A stretch of DNA of 43,978 nucleotides from an uncultured Bacteroidota bacterium (GTDB lineage: Bacteria > Bacteroidota > Bacteroidia > Flavobacteriales > BACL11), in assembly GCA_902514225.1 (NCBI GenBank), contig CABXPN010000007.1, positions 1-43,978 on the forward strand. Direction: 5' to 3'. Positions 17,361-26,308 of this stretch are shown here, one piece after another; positions within the stretch are counted from its first letter, which is position 1, and every line of letters begins with the position of its first letter. Below the pieces are notes generated by a model. That model was not told the DNA's origin and made no database searches. It saw only the letters and a program-made list of their open reading frames with translations. The translations under genes were made by a program, and so were the position numbers.

Positions 17361-17454
17361 ATAAAATCTGCAAAATGAGGAGCTAAATGAATGGAAAATT
17401 TCTGAATACATAAGAATAGAAACACTTCAGTATTATTAGTTTATAAATTGCATA

Positions 17455-17462
17455 TATATTTG
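17455..17462 (+). promoter_or_regulatory. -7 box of the M43 peptidase gene
   Basis: TATATTTG, 23 bases before the ATG at 17486. The leader after it is almost pure A with no Shine-Dalgarno sequence. Confidence 0.55.
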
Positions 17463-17485
17463 CATAAAAATAACACAGAAAAAAA

Positions 17486-18604
17486 ATGAAACAAACATTA
17501 TTACTACTACTAGTAGTTTTTACTACACACTCTTTCTCTCAGCAAAGATGCGGAACCACAGAAAGAACGGAACACTTATTACAAAATAATAAAGATTTTA
17601 CTATTGCAAAACAAAAAGTAAATACTGAAACACAAAAATGGATTGAAAAAAACCCTAATTTTTCATCAAAAACAATAATAACAATACCAGTAGTTATACA
17701 TGTGGTTTGGAACACAACTAATCAAAATATTTCGGATAACCAAATACAATCTCAGATTGATATATTAAACAAAGATTTTAGAAAATTAAATATTGACACC
17801 ATAAACACTCCAAGTGTATGGAAACAAATAGCTGCCGATTGCGAAATAGAATTTTGCCTAGCAACAACAGATCCGAACGGAAACTCTACAACAGGAATTA
17901 CAAGAACACAAACAAGCACCACATCATTTGGCATGCAAGGAGATGATATGAAATCTACTTCTGACGGAGGAGTAGATGGCTGGCCATCTGACGACTATTT
18001 AAATATATGGATTTGTAATTTAGATAATTTATTAGGATATTCTACCGTACCAACAAGTTGGAACGACCCAGATGATGGTGTAGTAATAGGTTATCAGTAT
18101 TTTGGGGATATGGGAGTTGTACAATACCCATACAATAAAGGAAGGACTGCAACTCATGAAATAGGACATTGGTTAAATTTAGAACATGTATGGGGCACAG
18201 GATGGAGTGGATGTGGAGATGATTATGTAAACGATACCCCAACACAAGAATATGAAAACTATGGATGTCCTTCATTTCCGGAAGCTCCTAATTCTTGTAA
18301 TACAAATAATCCGAACGGAGATATGTTTATGAACTATATGGATTATACAAATGATGCTTGTATGAATATGTTTACTTTAGGACAAAAAACAAGAATGATT
18401 TCTTCCATAAATCAATACAGGCCAGAATTACTTACACAGGAAATCTGTGGAAATGGAGTCTCGGTAGAAGATGTGTTTGTTGGAGAGAAAAAACTTCTAA
18501 AAATTGTAGACATACTCGGTAGAGAAGTTACGGAAAATACAAAAGGAACTCTGTTCTATATTTATGAAGGTGGGTTTACTGAGAAGAAGATTATCTTGGA
18601 ATAA
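17486..18604 (+). CDS. Secreted M43-type zinc metallopeptidase with type IX sorting tail
   Basis: A signal peptide (KQTLLLLLVVFTTHSFSQ) is followed by a pappalysin/cytophagalysin (M43) metallopeptidase domain. The zinc site HEIGHWLNLEH is at residues 224-234 (His224, Glu225, His228, His234), and the Met-turn lies in FMNYMDYTNDACMNMF. Paired cysteines suggest disulfides and an extracellular site. The C-terminal ~45 residues, KIVDILGREVTENTKG then LFYIYEGGFTEKKIILE, look like a short type A sorting domain for type IX secretion. The length of 372 is compact for the group. It overlaps the convergent EamA gene by 14 nt. Confidence 0.9.
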   Translation: MKQTLLLLLVVFTTHSFSQQRCGTTERTEHLLQNNKDFTIAKQKVNTETQKWIEKNPNFSSKTIITIPVVIHVVWNTTNQNISDNQIQSQIDILNKDFRKLNIDTINTPSVWKQIAADCEIEFCLATTDPNGNSTTGITRTQTSTTSFGMQGDDMKSTSDGGVDGWPSDDYLNIWICNLDNLLGYSTVPTSWNDPDDGVVIGYQYFGDMGVVQYPYNKGRTATHEIGHWLNLEHVWGTGWSGCGDDYVNDTPTQEYENYGCPSFPEAPNSCNTNNPNGDMFMNYMDYTNDACMNMFTLGQKTRMISSINQYRPELLTQEICGNGVSVEDVFVGEKKLLKIVDILGREVTENTKGTLFYIYEGGFTEKKIILE

Positions 18605-19469
18605 ACCTCTTTTTATTTACCAGATATACACCGCAAAGGATAATACAAATACCAATATAGTGTTCGTTTCTAATTTGTTCGTTTTCTAATAAACCCCAAA
18701 AAAGTGCTACAATAGGTATAAGATATGTAACAGATGTCGCAAATATTGCAGATGTATCTTTAATAAGTTTATTAAAGATCACCACCGAAAAGGAAGTACC
18801 AACAACCGCCAAAATTGTGATATATCCTAAGGATGTAAATCCGTTTGTAGTTGTTGCAATACTTAGAAAGTCGGTAGTAAAAATATAGAATCCAGCAAAT
18901 GGCCCTACAAACATAAATGCAATAGCAGAAATATGAAGAGAATTCATATCCGCTAAATATTTTCGGATTACATTTACAGAAATACCATAAAACAAACAAG
19001 CAATAACAACCAAAAAAACCCCTATATTAACAGTAGAAAAATCAGGGATTTCGGAAACATATAATAATAATGCACCTAAAAATCCGATAATAATTCCTAC
19101 AATATTAGTTTTTGTAGGTTTTGATTTGAAAAAATATATACCCAATACCAATGTGAAAATTGGAGTTAATGAATTTAATATCCCAACGAAAGAACTCTCA
19201 AGAGTAGTTTGTGCCCTAGTGAACAAAAAAGCAGGAATACCATTACCCAAAACCCCTGTAATAATAAGTGGTACAATATGTTTTTTGTTTAATTTTTTAA
19301 GTGCCGAATACAAAAAAGGAAGTAACGACAAAAATGCAATAAACAACCTTAAAGCAGCAACTTGCATATCAGAATAAGATTCCAATCCTCTTTTTATGAG
19401 GACGAAAGAACTACCCCAAATAAGAGCTAAAAAAGAAAGAGTAAGATAATTTTTATAAGTAGGATTCAT
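18591..19469 (-). CDS. EamA/DMT-superfamily transporter
   Basis: A ten-helix inner-membrane protein of 292 residues with the duplicated EamA layout. The first repeat begins YLTLSFLALIWGSSFVLIKRGL and the second begins near NIGVFLVVIACLFYGISVNVIRKYL. Members export metabolites or amino acids, and the substrate cannot be read from sequence. It has its own TATATTTG box inside the end of gldD and a start codon four bases after it, so it may be transcribed both alone and from the upstream operon. Its 3' end overlaps the M43 gene. Confidence 0.88.
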   Translation of the reverse strand: MNPTYKNYLTLSFLALIWGSSFVLIKRGLESYSDMQVAALRLFIAFLSLLPFLYSALKKLNKKHIVPLIITGVLGNGIPAFLFTRAQTTLESSFVGILNSLTPIFTLVLGIYFFKSKPTKTNIVGIIIGFLGALLLYVSEIPDFSTVNIGVFLVVIACLFYGISVNVIRKYLADMNSLHISAIAFMFVGPFAGFYIFTTDFLSIATTTNGFTSLGYITILAVVGTSFSVVIFNKLIKDTSAIFATSVTYLIPIVALFWGLLENEQIRNEHYIGICIILCGVYLVNKKRFIPR

Positions 19470-19473
19470 GCTG

Positions 19474-19481
19474 CAAATATA
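19474..19481 (-). promoter_or_regulatory. -7 box of the EamA gene
   Basis: TATATTTG on the minus strand, four bases before the ATG at 19469 and directly after the gldD stop. The mRNA would be essentially leaderless. Confidence 0.55.
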
Positions 19482-19484
19482 TCC

Positions 19485-20057
19485 TTATTCGGAAACTGAA
19501 GTCCATTTAAAAGAATTAATAAAATTGAAAACTTCTTGTTTCATAATTTCATTCTGAATTTTAATTTCAGGAGTGATAGAAGAAGAAAAAGTAAGACCTC
19601 CACTCATAAAATAATTTGTACTATCCGTAACAAAAAACTGGGATGAAGTAGCAATATTATCTCCTTCCAAATAACATAAAATACCATAAACGTTTTCTGA
19701 AGTATCTTTTATAATATTTGCATTAATAAATGCACCTTGTTTTTCGTGCACTACAATAGAATTTTCGAAATTATAAATTTCTGTATTTAAATCTTCAAAG
19801 TTCTTTATTTTAAAATTGATAGTTGCATCAAAAGTAAGATAATCAATTTTATATGTATCTTTATTAACTATAACAGATGAAGGTTTTGAATGTTTAAACA
19901 AAACCATATCATCCGAAAAGGAGTTTTGATCTGAACTTAAAAGGTCTATTTTAAGTTTTGCAAGTGGTTTTGGTATGTAATAATCTTCTTTCTGAATAAA
20001 AAAATATAGACTTATTGAGATAAAAATAACAGACAAAAAGATTGCTATTTTTTTCAT
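19485..20057 (-). CDS. gldD: Gliding motility protein GldD, no lipobox cysteine
   Basis: Identified by its place after gldE and by family traits: a short N-terminal anchor, then YIPKPLAKLKIDL, the conserved GAFINANI and GILCYLEGDNIATSSQFFVTDSTNYFMSGGLTF. The 190 residues fit. GldD is a lipoprotein in well-studied flavobacteria, but here the N-terminal 31 residues have a hydrophobic segment (IAIFLSVIFISISLYFF) and no cysteine, so it is probably held by an uncleaved helix. It overlaps gldE by ATGA (20054-20057) and is likely translationally coupled. Confidence 0.88.
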   Translation of the reverse strand: MKKIAIFLSVIFISISLYFFIQKEDYYIPKPLAKLKIDLLSSDQNSFSDDMVLFKHSKPSSVIVNKDTYKIDYLTFDATINFKIKNFEDLNTEIYNFENSIVVHEKQGAFINANIIKDTSENVYGILCYLEGDNIATSSQFFVTDSTNYFMSGGLTFSSSITPEIKIQNEIMKQEVFNFINSFKWTSVSE

Positions 20058-21376
20058 CTTTTGATGTTTACTTTTAACCTATTTATTTTTCTATCATCTG
20101 CAGATTCTACAACAAACGAATATGGTGGAAAATCAATTTTTTCTGATATTTTAGGTATTACACCTGTTTTTTCGAGTATCAGCCCAGCCAGAGTTTCGTT
20201 ATCACCTTTTATTTCATCAAAATAATCTAATTCTCCCTCTACAATTTTCAGGAAATCGTTTAAAGAAGTTTTTGCTTCAAACACAAAAGTGTTTTCATCT
20301 AACTTAGAATACTGGGTACCATCATCATCAAACTCATCATTTATCTCCCCTACTATTTCTTCTAGCACATCTTCCAGGGTTACAATACCAGAAGTACCTC
20401 CATATTCATCTACCACAATAGCTAAATGTATTTTCTTATCCTGAAATTCGTTTAATAAGTCATTTATTCTTTTTGTTTCCGGAACAAACATAGCTTCATG
20501 ACACAATGAAAACCAATCCATATCCTCATCCGAAATATGAGGAATTAGGTCCTTAATATGAAGTACTCCTTTTACATTGTCGAAATTCTCCTTATAAACT
20601 GGTATTCTGGAATAAGATGAGGAAACAATTAATTGTAATACATCTTTAAAAGAAGTGTCTTTTTCTACAGCAATTACATCCGTTCTGGCTTTCATTATTT
20701 CTTTTACATCAATATTAGAAAACTCTACAATTGATCTTAAAATTCTTTTTTCATCATCCATTTCCTCTCCTTCAGAAGTAAGCTCAATTGCCTGAGAAAT
20801 TTCCTCCATTGAGATATGTTGTGACTTTTGCTTTAGTTTTTTATCAATAAATGAAGTAGCAGAAGTAAGAATTGATGAGAATGGAGTGAAAATAAATTCG
20901 AAAAATTTAATTAGAGTAATCATGCTTTTACTAAAACTAACTGCATTTTGTTTTGCGTAAACTTTCGGAGTTATCTCCCCAAGTAAAACTAAGATGAAAG
21001 TTATCAGTATAACTTGAACCACAAATTGCAAAATGTTAGAATCCGGAAAAGAAAAGATTTCGGAGGTTAAATAAGAGGTAAGTATAATAATAGCAACATT
21101 AATAAAATTATTCGCAATCAAAATTGTAGCTAATAATTTATTGGGATGTTTTAAAATATCTCTTATTTTTTTTTCTTTCTTTTCATCAATTTCTCTCAGC
21201 TCTTCTAAATTAGATGAGTTTAAAGAAAAGAAAGAAACTTCAGAACCAGAAATCAGTGCAGATAAAAAGATTAAAAGAGATACAATAAATAATCCTATAA
21301 TAATAGGGAAAGTAAGGTCATTTACTTCCAACGATACAACTGAATTTAACAATATGGGTAAGGGGTCTGCCTTCAA
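20054..21376 (-). CDS. gldE: Gliding motility-associated protein GldE (CNNM/CBS family)
   Basis: A 440-residue membrane protein with an N-terminal CNNM transmembrane domain (ALISGSEVSFFSLN early, LLGEITPKVYAKQNA in the third span), two CBS domains (ARTDVIAVEKD, YSRIPVYKENFDNVKGVLHIKDL, then DEYGGTSGIVTLEDVLEEIVGEI) and a CorC/HlyC C-terminal domain. By sequence alone it belongs with CorC/HlyC-like putative ion transporters. Position between ssb and gldD is the classic gldE location in flavobacteria, where GldE supports GldD function. Confidence 0.92.
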   Translation of the reverse strand: MKADPLPILLNSVVSLEVNDLTFPIIIGLFIVSLLIFLSALISGSEVSFFSLNSSNLEELREIDEKKEKKIRDILKHPNKLLATILIANNFINVAIIILTSYLTSEIFSFPDSNILQFVVQVILITFILVLLGEITPKVYAKQNAVSFSKSMITLIKFFEFIFTPFSSILTSATSFIDKKLKQKSQHISMEEISQAIELTSEGEEMDDEKRILRSIVEFSNIDVKEIMKARTDVIAVEKDTSFKDVLQLIVSSSYSRIPVYKENFDNVKGVLHIKDLIPHISDEDMDWFSLCHEAMFVPETKRINDLLNEFQDKKIHLAIVVDEYGGTSGIVTLEDVLEEIVGEINDEFDDDGTQYSKLDENTFVFEAKTSLNDFLKIVEGELDYFDEIKGDNETLAGLILEKTGVIPKISEKIDFPPYSFVVESADDRKINRLKVNIKR

Positions 21377-21386
21377 AATTTATATC

Positions 21387-21812
21387 TTAAAATGGTAAAT
21401 CATTATTTCCATCTTCTTCAACTTCAGGAGCTGGAGTTTCAGATGGAGAATCAGAAGGTTGTGAAGATGATTGATTATCGGACTTAGAACCTAACATTGT
21501 CATCTTCTCTGCTCTGATATCTGTATTATATCTTGTATTTCCGTTATCATCTTCCCAAGATCTGTATTGTAACTTCCCTTCAATATAAACTGAATTACCT
21601 TTTTTCAGATATTTTTCAGCAACATCAGCAAGTCCTCTCCACAACACGATATTGTGCCATTCCGTCTGACTTACTTTTTCTCCTTGCTTATTTGTATAGC
21701 TTTCTGTTGTTGCTAAGGAAAAATTAGCTACTGCTATCCCATTATCAAGATGACGAACTTCTGGGTCTTTTCCTAGATTACCAACTAATATTACTTTGTT
21801 TACTCCTGCCAT
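21387..21812 (-). CDS. ssb: Single-stranded DNA-binding protein
   Basis: SSB with an OB fold from [20 protein letters not shown] through [21 protein letters not shown] and [15 protein letters not shown] Ser/Pro-rich linker follows, then the acidic partner-binding tip ending NNDLPF. The ATG at 21812 gives the normal 141-residue protein. An in-frame extension of nine codons upstream is rejected because it is not family-like and contains the -7 box. It sits between mutY and gldE, and its own promoter inside the mutY-ssb gap allows independent expression. Confidence 0.96.
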   Translation of the reverse strand: MAGVNKVILVGNLGKDPEVRHLDNGIAVANFSLATTESYTNKQGEKVSQTEWHNIVLWRGLADVAEKYLKKGNSVYIEGKLQYRSWEDDNGNTRYNTDIRAEKMTMLGSKSDNQSSSQPSDSPSETPAPEVEEDGNNDLPF

Positions 21813-21828
21813 AATTTTTAATTTTATA

Positions 21829-21836
21829 CAAATATA
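21829..21836 (-). promoter_or_regulatory. -7 box of ssb
   Basis: TATATTTG on the minus strand, 16 bases before the ssb ATG, in the short gap after mutY. Confidence 0.55.
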
Positions 21837-21843
21837 CAATATT

Positions 21844-22884
21844 TTACAAATTCTCTTTTACAGAATTTAGGTATTTATCAATCAATCTTGGTAAAGGATA
21901 TTTGTTTATGTCATCCCAATTTATTTTTATGAGATCATCATTAATAAAACCTTCAGATTTAATATGATAAAAGAAAGCATGTATTAACTGATGAGAAAGC
22001 TTATGTTTTATTTGAAAACTTACAAAATCAATACTATCTTTTGTCTCTGAAAATATTTCTTTCCATTTATCAGAACTTTGAATAGTTTCAGAATCGTATT
22101 TACCTTCAATCAGAGGAAATTGATACAAAGAATTCCATATACCTTTTTTTCTTTTTTCAATAAAGGTGTTTGCTCCGTCAGTAATAATCAGAAAATTAAA
22201 ATATTTATTACTCACTTTTAAAGATTTACTCTTTATAGGAAGTAAATGAACTAACTCTGTAGAATAAGATTTGCAAGTACTCTTTAAAACACACCTTTTA
22301 CAATTAGGAGATTTAGGAACGCACTGAAGGGCTCCAAACTCCATTATTGACTGATTATAAATTGCTGGGGATTTAATATCTAGAAGTTCTTGTGATTTTT
22401 GTTTAAATAACCTCTTCCCTTCAGATGAATCAATAGGGGTTTCTATTGCAAAATATCTACTTATTAATCTGCTAACATTTCCGTCTAACACAGCATAAGG
22501 TAAATCATAACAAAAAGATGAAATAGCCGCTGCAGTATAATCACCCACACCTTTTAATTCTCTTATTTCTTTATATTCTGACGGAAAAACAGAATTGTAA
22601 TTATCTCTGATAAATTTTGCTGTAAAATGTAGGTTTCTTGCTCTGGAATAATACCCTAAACCTTGCCATAATTTTAAAATTTTATCTTCTTTTGCATTAG
22701 CTAAATCTGTTATTGTATCAAATTCATCAATAAACGAATTGTAATATGGTAATCCTTGAGATACTTTTGTTTGTTGTAAAATAATTTCGGAAAGCCATAT
22801 TTTATAGGGATCTACCGTGTTTCTCCATGGTAAATCTCTCCTGTTTTTTTTGTACCACTGTATTATCTCATCTGAAAAAATCAT
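21844..22884 (-). CDS. mutY: A/G-specific adenine glycosylase MutY
   Basis: Removes adenine mispaired with 8-oxoguanine. The N-terminal [14 protein letters not shown] and [16 protein letters not shown] are typical, the helix-hairpin-helix [17 protein letters not shown] precedes the catalytic Asp in [10 protein letters not shown], and the Fe-S cluster cysteines follow the C-x6-C-x2-C-x5-C spacing in [24 protein letters not shown]-like C-terminal domain recognising 8-oxoG is present. The length of 346 is standard. It leads the leftward mutY-ssb-gldE-gldD block and is divergent from the HU gene. Confidence 0.95.
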   Translation of the reverse strand: MIFSDEIIQWYKKNRRDLPWRNTVDPYKIWLSEIILQQTKVSQGLPYYNSFIDEFDTITDLANAKEDKILKLWQGLGYYSRARNLHFTAKFIRDNYNSVFPSEYKEIRELKGVGDYTAAAISSFCYDLPYAVLDGNVSRLISRYFAIETPIDSSEGKRLFKQKSQELLDIKSPAIYNQSIMEFGALQCVPKSPNCKRCVLKSTCKSYSTELVHLLPIKSKSLKVSNKYFNFLIITDGANTFIEKRKKGIWNSLYQFPLIEGKYDSETIQSSDKWKEIFSETKDSIDFVSFQIKHKLSHQLIHAFFYHIKSEGFINDDLIKINWDDINKYPLPRLIDKYLNSVKENL

Positions 22885-22936
22885 AACCTATTGAATGATA
22901 GTTTTATACAAATAAAAAAAAGAAAAATTATAAAGC

Positions 22937-22964
22937 TTGTTTCATTACATTTTTAATATATTTG
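22937..22964 (+). promoter_or_regulatory. Full promoter of the HU gene
   Basis: TTG at 22937-22939 and TATATTTG at 22957-22964 with 17 bases between, the closest match in the window to the two-part flavobacterial consensus. An A-rich leader of about 45 bases without Shine-Dalgarno follows. Confidence 0.6.
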
Positions 22965-23014
22965 CGACTTCAAAAATAAAACAAAAAATAACAAAATCTA
23001 ATATTTACTAAAAA

Positions 23015-23299
23015 ATGACAAAAGCAGAGATCGTAAGCAAAATATCTGAGAAGACAGGAATTGAAAAAACAACAGCACTTTCAGTTGTAGAATCTTTTAT
23101 GATAGAAATTAAAGATTCAATAAAAAAAGATGAATCAGTATTTTTAAGAGGTTTTGGTACATTTTTAGCAAAAGAACGAAAAGAAAAAACTGGAAGAAAT
23201 ATTTCAAAGAACACAACCATTATAATTCCAGCGCACCATATACCATCTTTTAAACCAGCTAAGGTTTTTAAAGAGGAAGTAAAAAATAATATAAAATAA
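23015..23299 (+). CDS. HU/IHF-family DNA-binding protein
   Basis: A 94-residue histone-like protein: TKAEIVSKISEKTGIEKTTAL, then VFLRGFGTFLAKERKEKTGRNISKNTTI and IIPAHHIPSFKPAKVFKEEV. It has the family length and the beta-arm GRNISKNTTIIIPAHH. The IPAHHIPSFKP segment is typical of the Bacteroidota version. It bends and compacts DNA as a dimer. It heads a rightward group with the 29-residue basic protein and RNase E/G. Sequence alone does not settle the HU versus IHF type. Confidence 0.94.
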   Translation: MTKAEIVSKISEKTGIEKTTALSVVESFMIEIKDSIKKDESVFLRGFGTFLAKERKEKTGRNISKNTTIIIPAHHIPSFKPAKVFKEEVKNNIK

Positions 23300-23332
23300 T
23301 AAACTAGATTTTTCTAGTTAAAAAAAATAAAT

Positions 23333-23422
23333 ATGTCAGGAGCAAAAAAGAAGAAAGCAAAAAAGATTTCAACTCATAAACGTAAAAAACGTTTAAGAAA
23401 AAATAGACACAAAAATAAATAA
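23333..23422 (+). CDS. 29-residue very basic protein, ribosome-associated candidate
   Basis: An ATG-initiated frame starting MSGAKKKKAKK and ending RHKNK. Sixteen of 29 residues are Lys or Arg and two are His. Short KKRKRHKIATHKRKKR-like proteins lie between HU and RNase E/G genes in other flavobacteria, so I believe this is conserved rather than random. Composition is that of a small ribosomal protein or rRNA-binding peptide. The function is inferred only. It begins 33 bases after the HU stop and ends 33 bases before the RNase gene, within a probable operon. Confidence 0.7.
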   Translation: MSGAKKKKAKKISTHKRKKRLRKNRHKNK

Positions 23423-23455
23423 ACTTTAATCGGTTTATTTAAAGTAATTTCAATC

Positions 23456-24985
23456 ATGAAATTCGAACTTGTAATTGATTCCAGATCAACTGAAGTTGTT
23501 ATAGCTCTACTAAAAGAAGGAAGATTAATAGAGTTACATAAGGAGAAACACGACAACAATTTTTCTGTAGGAGATATTTACCTAGGAAAGGTTAAGAAAA
23601 TTGTTCCTGGGTTAAATGCCTCATTTGTAAATGTTGGTCATGAAAAAGATGGATTCCTACATTATTTGGACTTAGGACCTCAAGTAAATTCATTCAAAAA
23701 ATTTACAGAAAAAACAATCTCTAAGAAATTAAATACTGCATCTTTAAAGAACTTCAGAAGAGAAAAAGACACACTAAAAGAAGGGAAGATACAAGAGGTT
23801 TTAAAAGGAGGTGAACATATAATGGTTCAAGTATCAAAAGAACCAATCTCCTCAAAAGGACCAAGACTTTCCACTGAACTTTCTTTTGCAGGAAGATATA
23901 TGGTGTTAATTCCGTTCTCGGACAGAGTTTCAATCTCTCAAAAGATAAAAAGTTCTGAAGAAAAATCAAGATTAAAGAAGTTAATTCATAGTATAAAACC
24001 TAAAGGATTTGGTGTTATTATTAGAACCGTTGCGAAAGAGAAAAAAGTAGCTGAGCTAGATAGAGACATGAAAAATTTGTATAAAAAATGGCAGTCAATT
24101 TTCAAGAAATTGAGAACTGCAGAACTTACAGATAGAATTCATGGTGAATTAAATAGATCGTCCGCTATTTTAAGAGATTTATTAAATTCTGAATTTAGTA
24201 AAATACATGTAAATAGTCCGGAATTACACACGGAATTAAAGGAGTATCTTTCTAGAATCTCTCCTGAACAAGAAAAAATTGTAAAATTATATAAAGGAGA
24301 AGTTCCAATCTTTCAGAAAATGAATATCACACAACAAGTTAAAGGTTCATTTGGCAAAACTGCCAGCATGAAGAACGGAACTTACCTAGTCATAGAACAT
24401 ACAGAAGCTCTTCATGTAATTGATGTAAACAGTGGTAAAAAAGTAGACTCTAAAAAGAATCAGGAAGGAAATGCATTAGCTGTAAATCAGATTGCTGTTG
24501 AAGAAGTAGCTAGGCAATTAAGACTCCGAGATATGGGAGGAATTATTGTTGTTGATTTTATTGATCTTCATAAAGCTCAAAACAGAAAGTTGATTTATGA
24601 AGGTATGATTGAAGCAATGAAAACAGACAAAGCCAAACATCATATATTACCACTCACAAAGTTTGGTTTAATGCAAATTACTAGACAAAGAGTAAGACCT
24701 GAAATGAAAATTGATACTCAGGAGAAATGTCCTATGTGTACCGGAAAAGGTAAAATTGATTCTAGTTTACTTCTAATTGAAACAATAGAAAATAAAATTG
24801 AGAATCTAGCAAAGACACAAAAAGGGGAAATAGTAATTGCTACACACCCTTTTATAGAATCTTATATTAATAAAGGATGGTTCTTTAATTCTATAGCTCA
24901 TAAATGGAGTAAGAAGTTTGATAGAAAAATTATTATTACGGCTGATGAACGACTACATCTTCTACAATATAGCGTAGTTAATTAG
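23456..24985 (+). CDS. rng: Ribonuclease E/G family protein
   Basis: Endoribonuclease of RNA processing and decay. An S1-like RNA-binding region is seen at residues 35-130 (VGDIYLGKVKKIVPGLNASFVNVGHEKDGFLHYLDL, broken by an insertion). The catalytic DNase I-like domain contains VIDVNSGKKV and GGIIVVDFIDL, carrying the two metal-binding aspartates. The zinc-link motif CPMCTGKGKI follows. At 509 residues without a long disordered tail it is RNase G-like. It overlaps the convergent MFS gene by eight bases. Confidence 0.94.
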   Translation: MKFELVIDSRSTEVVIALLKEGRLIELHKEKHDNNFSVGDIYLGKVKKIVPGLNASFVNVGHEKDGFLHYLDLGPQVNSFKKFTEKTISKKLNTASLKNFRREKDTLKEGKIQEVLKGGEHIMVQVSKEPISSKGPRLSTELSFAGRYMVLIPFSDRVSISQKIKSSEEKSRLKKLIHSIKPKGFGVIIRTVAKEKKVAELDRDMKNLYKKWQSIFKKLRTAELTDRIHGELNRSSAILRDLLNSEFSKIHVNSPELHTELKEYLSRISPEQEKIVKLYKGEVPIFQKMNITQQVKGSFGKTASMKNGTYLVIEHTEALHVIDVNSGKKVDSKKNQEGNALAVNQIAVEEVARQLRLRDMGGIIVVDFIDLHKAQNRKLIYEGMIEAMKTDKAKHHILPLTKFGLMQITRQRVRPEMKIDTQEKCPMCTGKGKIDSSLLLIETIENKIENLAKTQKGEIVIATHPFIESYINKGWFFNSIAHKWSKKFDRKIIITADERLHLLQYSVVN

Positions 24986-26261
24986 ACTTCTTCTCTTTAA
25001 AGTAATAGTATAAAAGTGCAATTACTGTAAAAACTAATAACACAGCTCCTATAAAATACCCCCATCTTATATTATCATTTTCCAGGAAAAAAGGAATAGA
25101 AAATATTGATATTAATATCATTCTCATTACTACATTAATTGAACCAAAAACACTATTAGCTCTACCAATTAGATTATTTGGCACATGTGAAAATAAATAA
25201 GTGGTACGTAAAATTCGTACCCCTGCATTTGTTACTCCTAAAATTAAATTTGCAGTAAAAAACAAGAATAAATTGTTACTAAAACTCATTCCAAAAAATG
25301 CAATACTTACTAAAAACATTAATAAAATAACGCTTAGGTACTCATTATATTTACTAAAAATTCGGTACACCAAAAATCCTGACAATATAGCTCCAATAGA
25401 ATAATAAATCTCAGCTGAAGCATAAACATCTGCAGAAGAGTTCATAAACTTTTCTACATATGATGGTAATAATACATGTACTTCAACTAAAGTAAAAGCA
25501 AACAACAGATAACTTAAAGTTCCAAAAGCAAAAATATTCGGATTTGATTTTAAATATTTAAAACCTCCTTTTAATCTACTAAACAGTGATCCCAAATGAA
25601 CTTCTCCTTTATCAATTGGAGTATATTTAATAAACAAAAACAAAGAAATACCAATAAAATAAGTAATTGCATCCATCATAAATACTTTCTGAATACTCCA
25701 AGCTTCTATTGTAAAAGGAATAGAAATATTAAAACCTGCAAGGGTAAAACTAGATGAATTTATACCTGTAAGTAAAACAGCAGCAAAAGCTCCTGCAAAC
25801 ATAGAAGTTACCTGTCCTTGAATTTCTATATAGGAATTTAGCTTTCCATAATTTCTTTCTTCAGTTATTTCCTGACCAAATGCATACAAATTTGGATAAT
25901 GAATATTGTAATTAAAAATAGTTAATCCAAAAACTAACAACACCAGATATTCTGGAAGTAAATAATCTGGACTTGAATCATTAATAAATCCATAATGGGA
26001 GATAAGGCCGATTACACTTCCGCAAACAAGATTAGTATATATAAATACTTTTTTTCTAGAATACCTATCAACAATTGTACCTGCATACAAACCCCAAAAC
26101 AATGTAAGGAAAGTAACAATCAAATAGAAAAATGCAAAAATTTCTGGTTTATCTATTATATCAACAAAATACCATGGGATTGCCATCATACTTATCCCTT
26201 GCGCAAAACCTGAAATAATATTGGAAATAAAAAGAAGAGTTATTGCCTGTTTATTTTTCAT
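24978..26261 (-). CDS. MFS transporter
   Basis: A 427-residue major facilitator with about 12 hydrophobic segments. The intrahelical-loop signature of MFS is visible in GLYAGTIVDRYSRKKVFIYTN, and DVYASAEIYYSIGAILSGFLVYRIFSKY marks the second half. It resembles the enterobactin-exporter-like/MFS_3 group, but the substrate is unknown. The frame is open 22 codons further upstream. I take the ATG at 26261 (MKNKQAITLLFISN) because it follows a -7 box by five bases and gives a normal N-terminus. It is divergent from recX. Confidence 0.88.
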   Translation of the reverse strand: MKNKQAITLLFISNIISGFAQGISMMAIPWYFVDIIDKPEIFAFFYLIVTFLTLFWGLYAGTIVDRYSRKKVFIYTNLVCGSVIGLISHYGFINDSSPDYLLPEYLVLLVFGLTIFNYNIHYPNLYAFGQEITEERNYGKLNSYIEIQGQVTSMFAGAFAAVLLTGINSSSFTLAGFNISIPFTIEAWSIQKVFMMDAITYFIGISLFLFIKYTPIDKGEVHLGSLFSRLKGGFKYLKSNPNIFAFGTLSYLLFAFTLVEVHVLLPSYVEKFMNSSADVYASAEIYYSIGAILSGFLVYRIFSKYNEYLSVILLMFLVSIAFFGMSFSNNLFLFFTANLILGVTNAGVRILRTTYLFSHVPNNLIGRANSVFGSINVVMRMILISIFSIPFFLENDNIRWGYFIGAVLLVFTVIALLYYYFKEKKSN

Positions 26262-26266
26262 GTCGG

Positions 26267-26274
26267 CAAAAATA
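26267..26274 (-). promoter_or_regulatory. -7 box of the MFS gene
   Basis: TATTTTTG on the minus strand ending five bases before the ATG at 26261; it is 22 bases from the divergent recX box. Confidence 0.5.
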
Positions 26275-26296
26275 GAATTAATAAAGTAATAAACTG

Positions 26297-26304
26297 TATT
26301 TTTG
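26297..26304 (+). promoter_or_regulatory. -7 box of recX
   Basis: TATTTTTG ending four bases before the recX GTG start at 26309, consistent with a leaderless mRNA. Confidence 0.5.
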
Positions 26305-26308
26305 GAAA

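Noticed and set aside
23302..23319. Perfect 7-bp hairpin AACTAGA/TCTAGTT between HU and the 29-residue gene
   Set aside because: It is followed by A rather than T, so it is not an intrinsic terminator for rightward genes. It may be an RNA processing or stability element, which I could not support.
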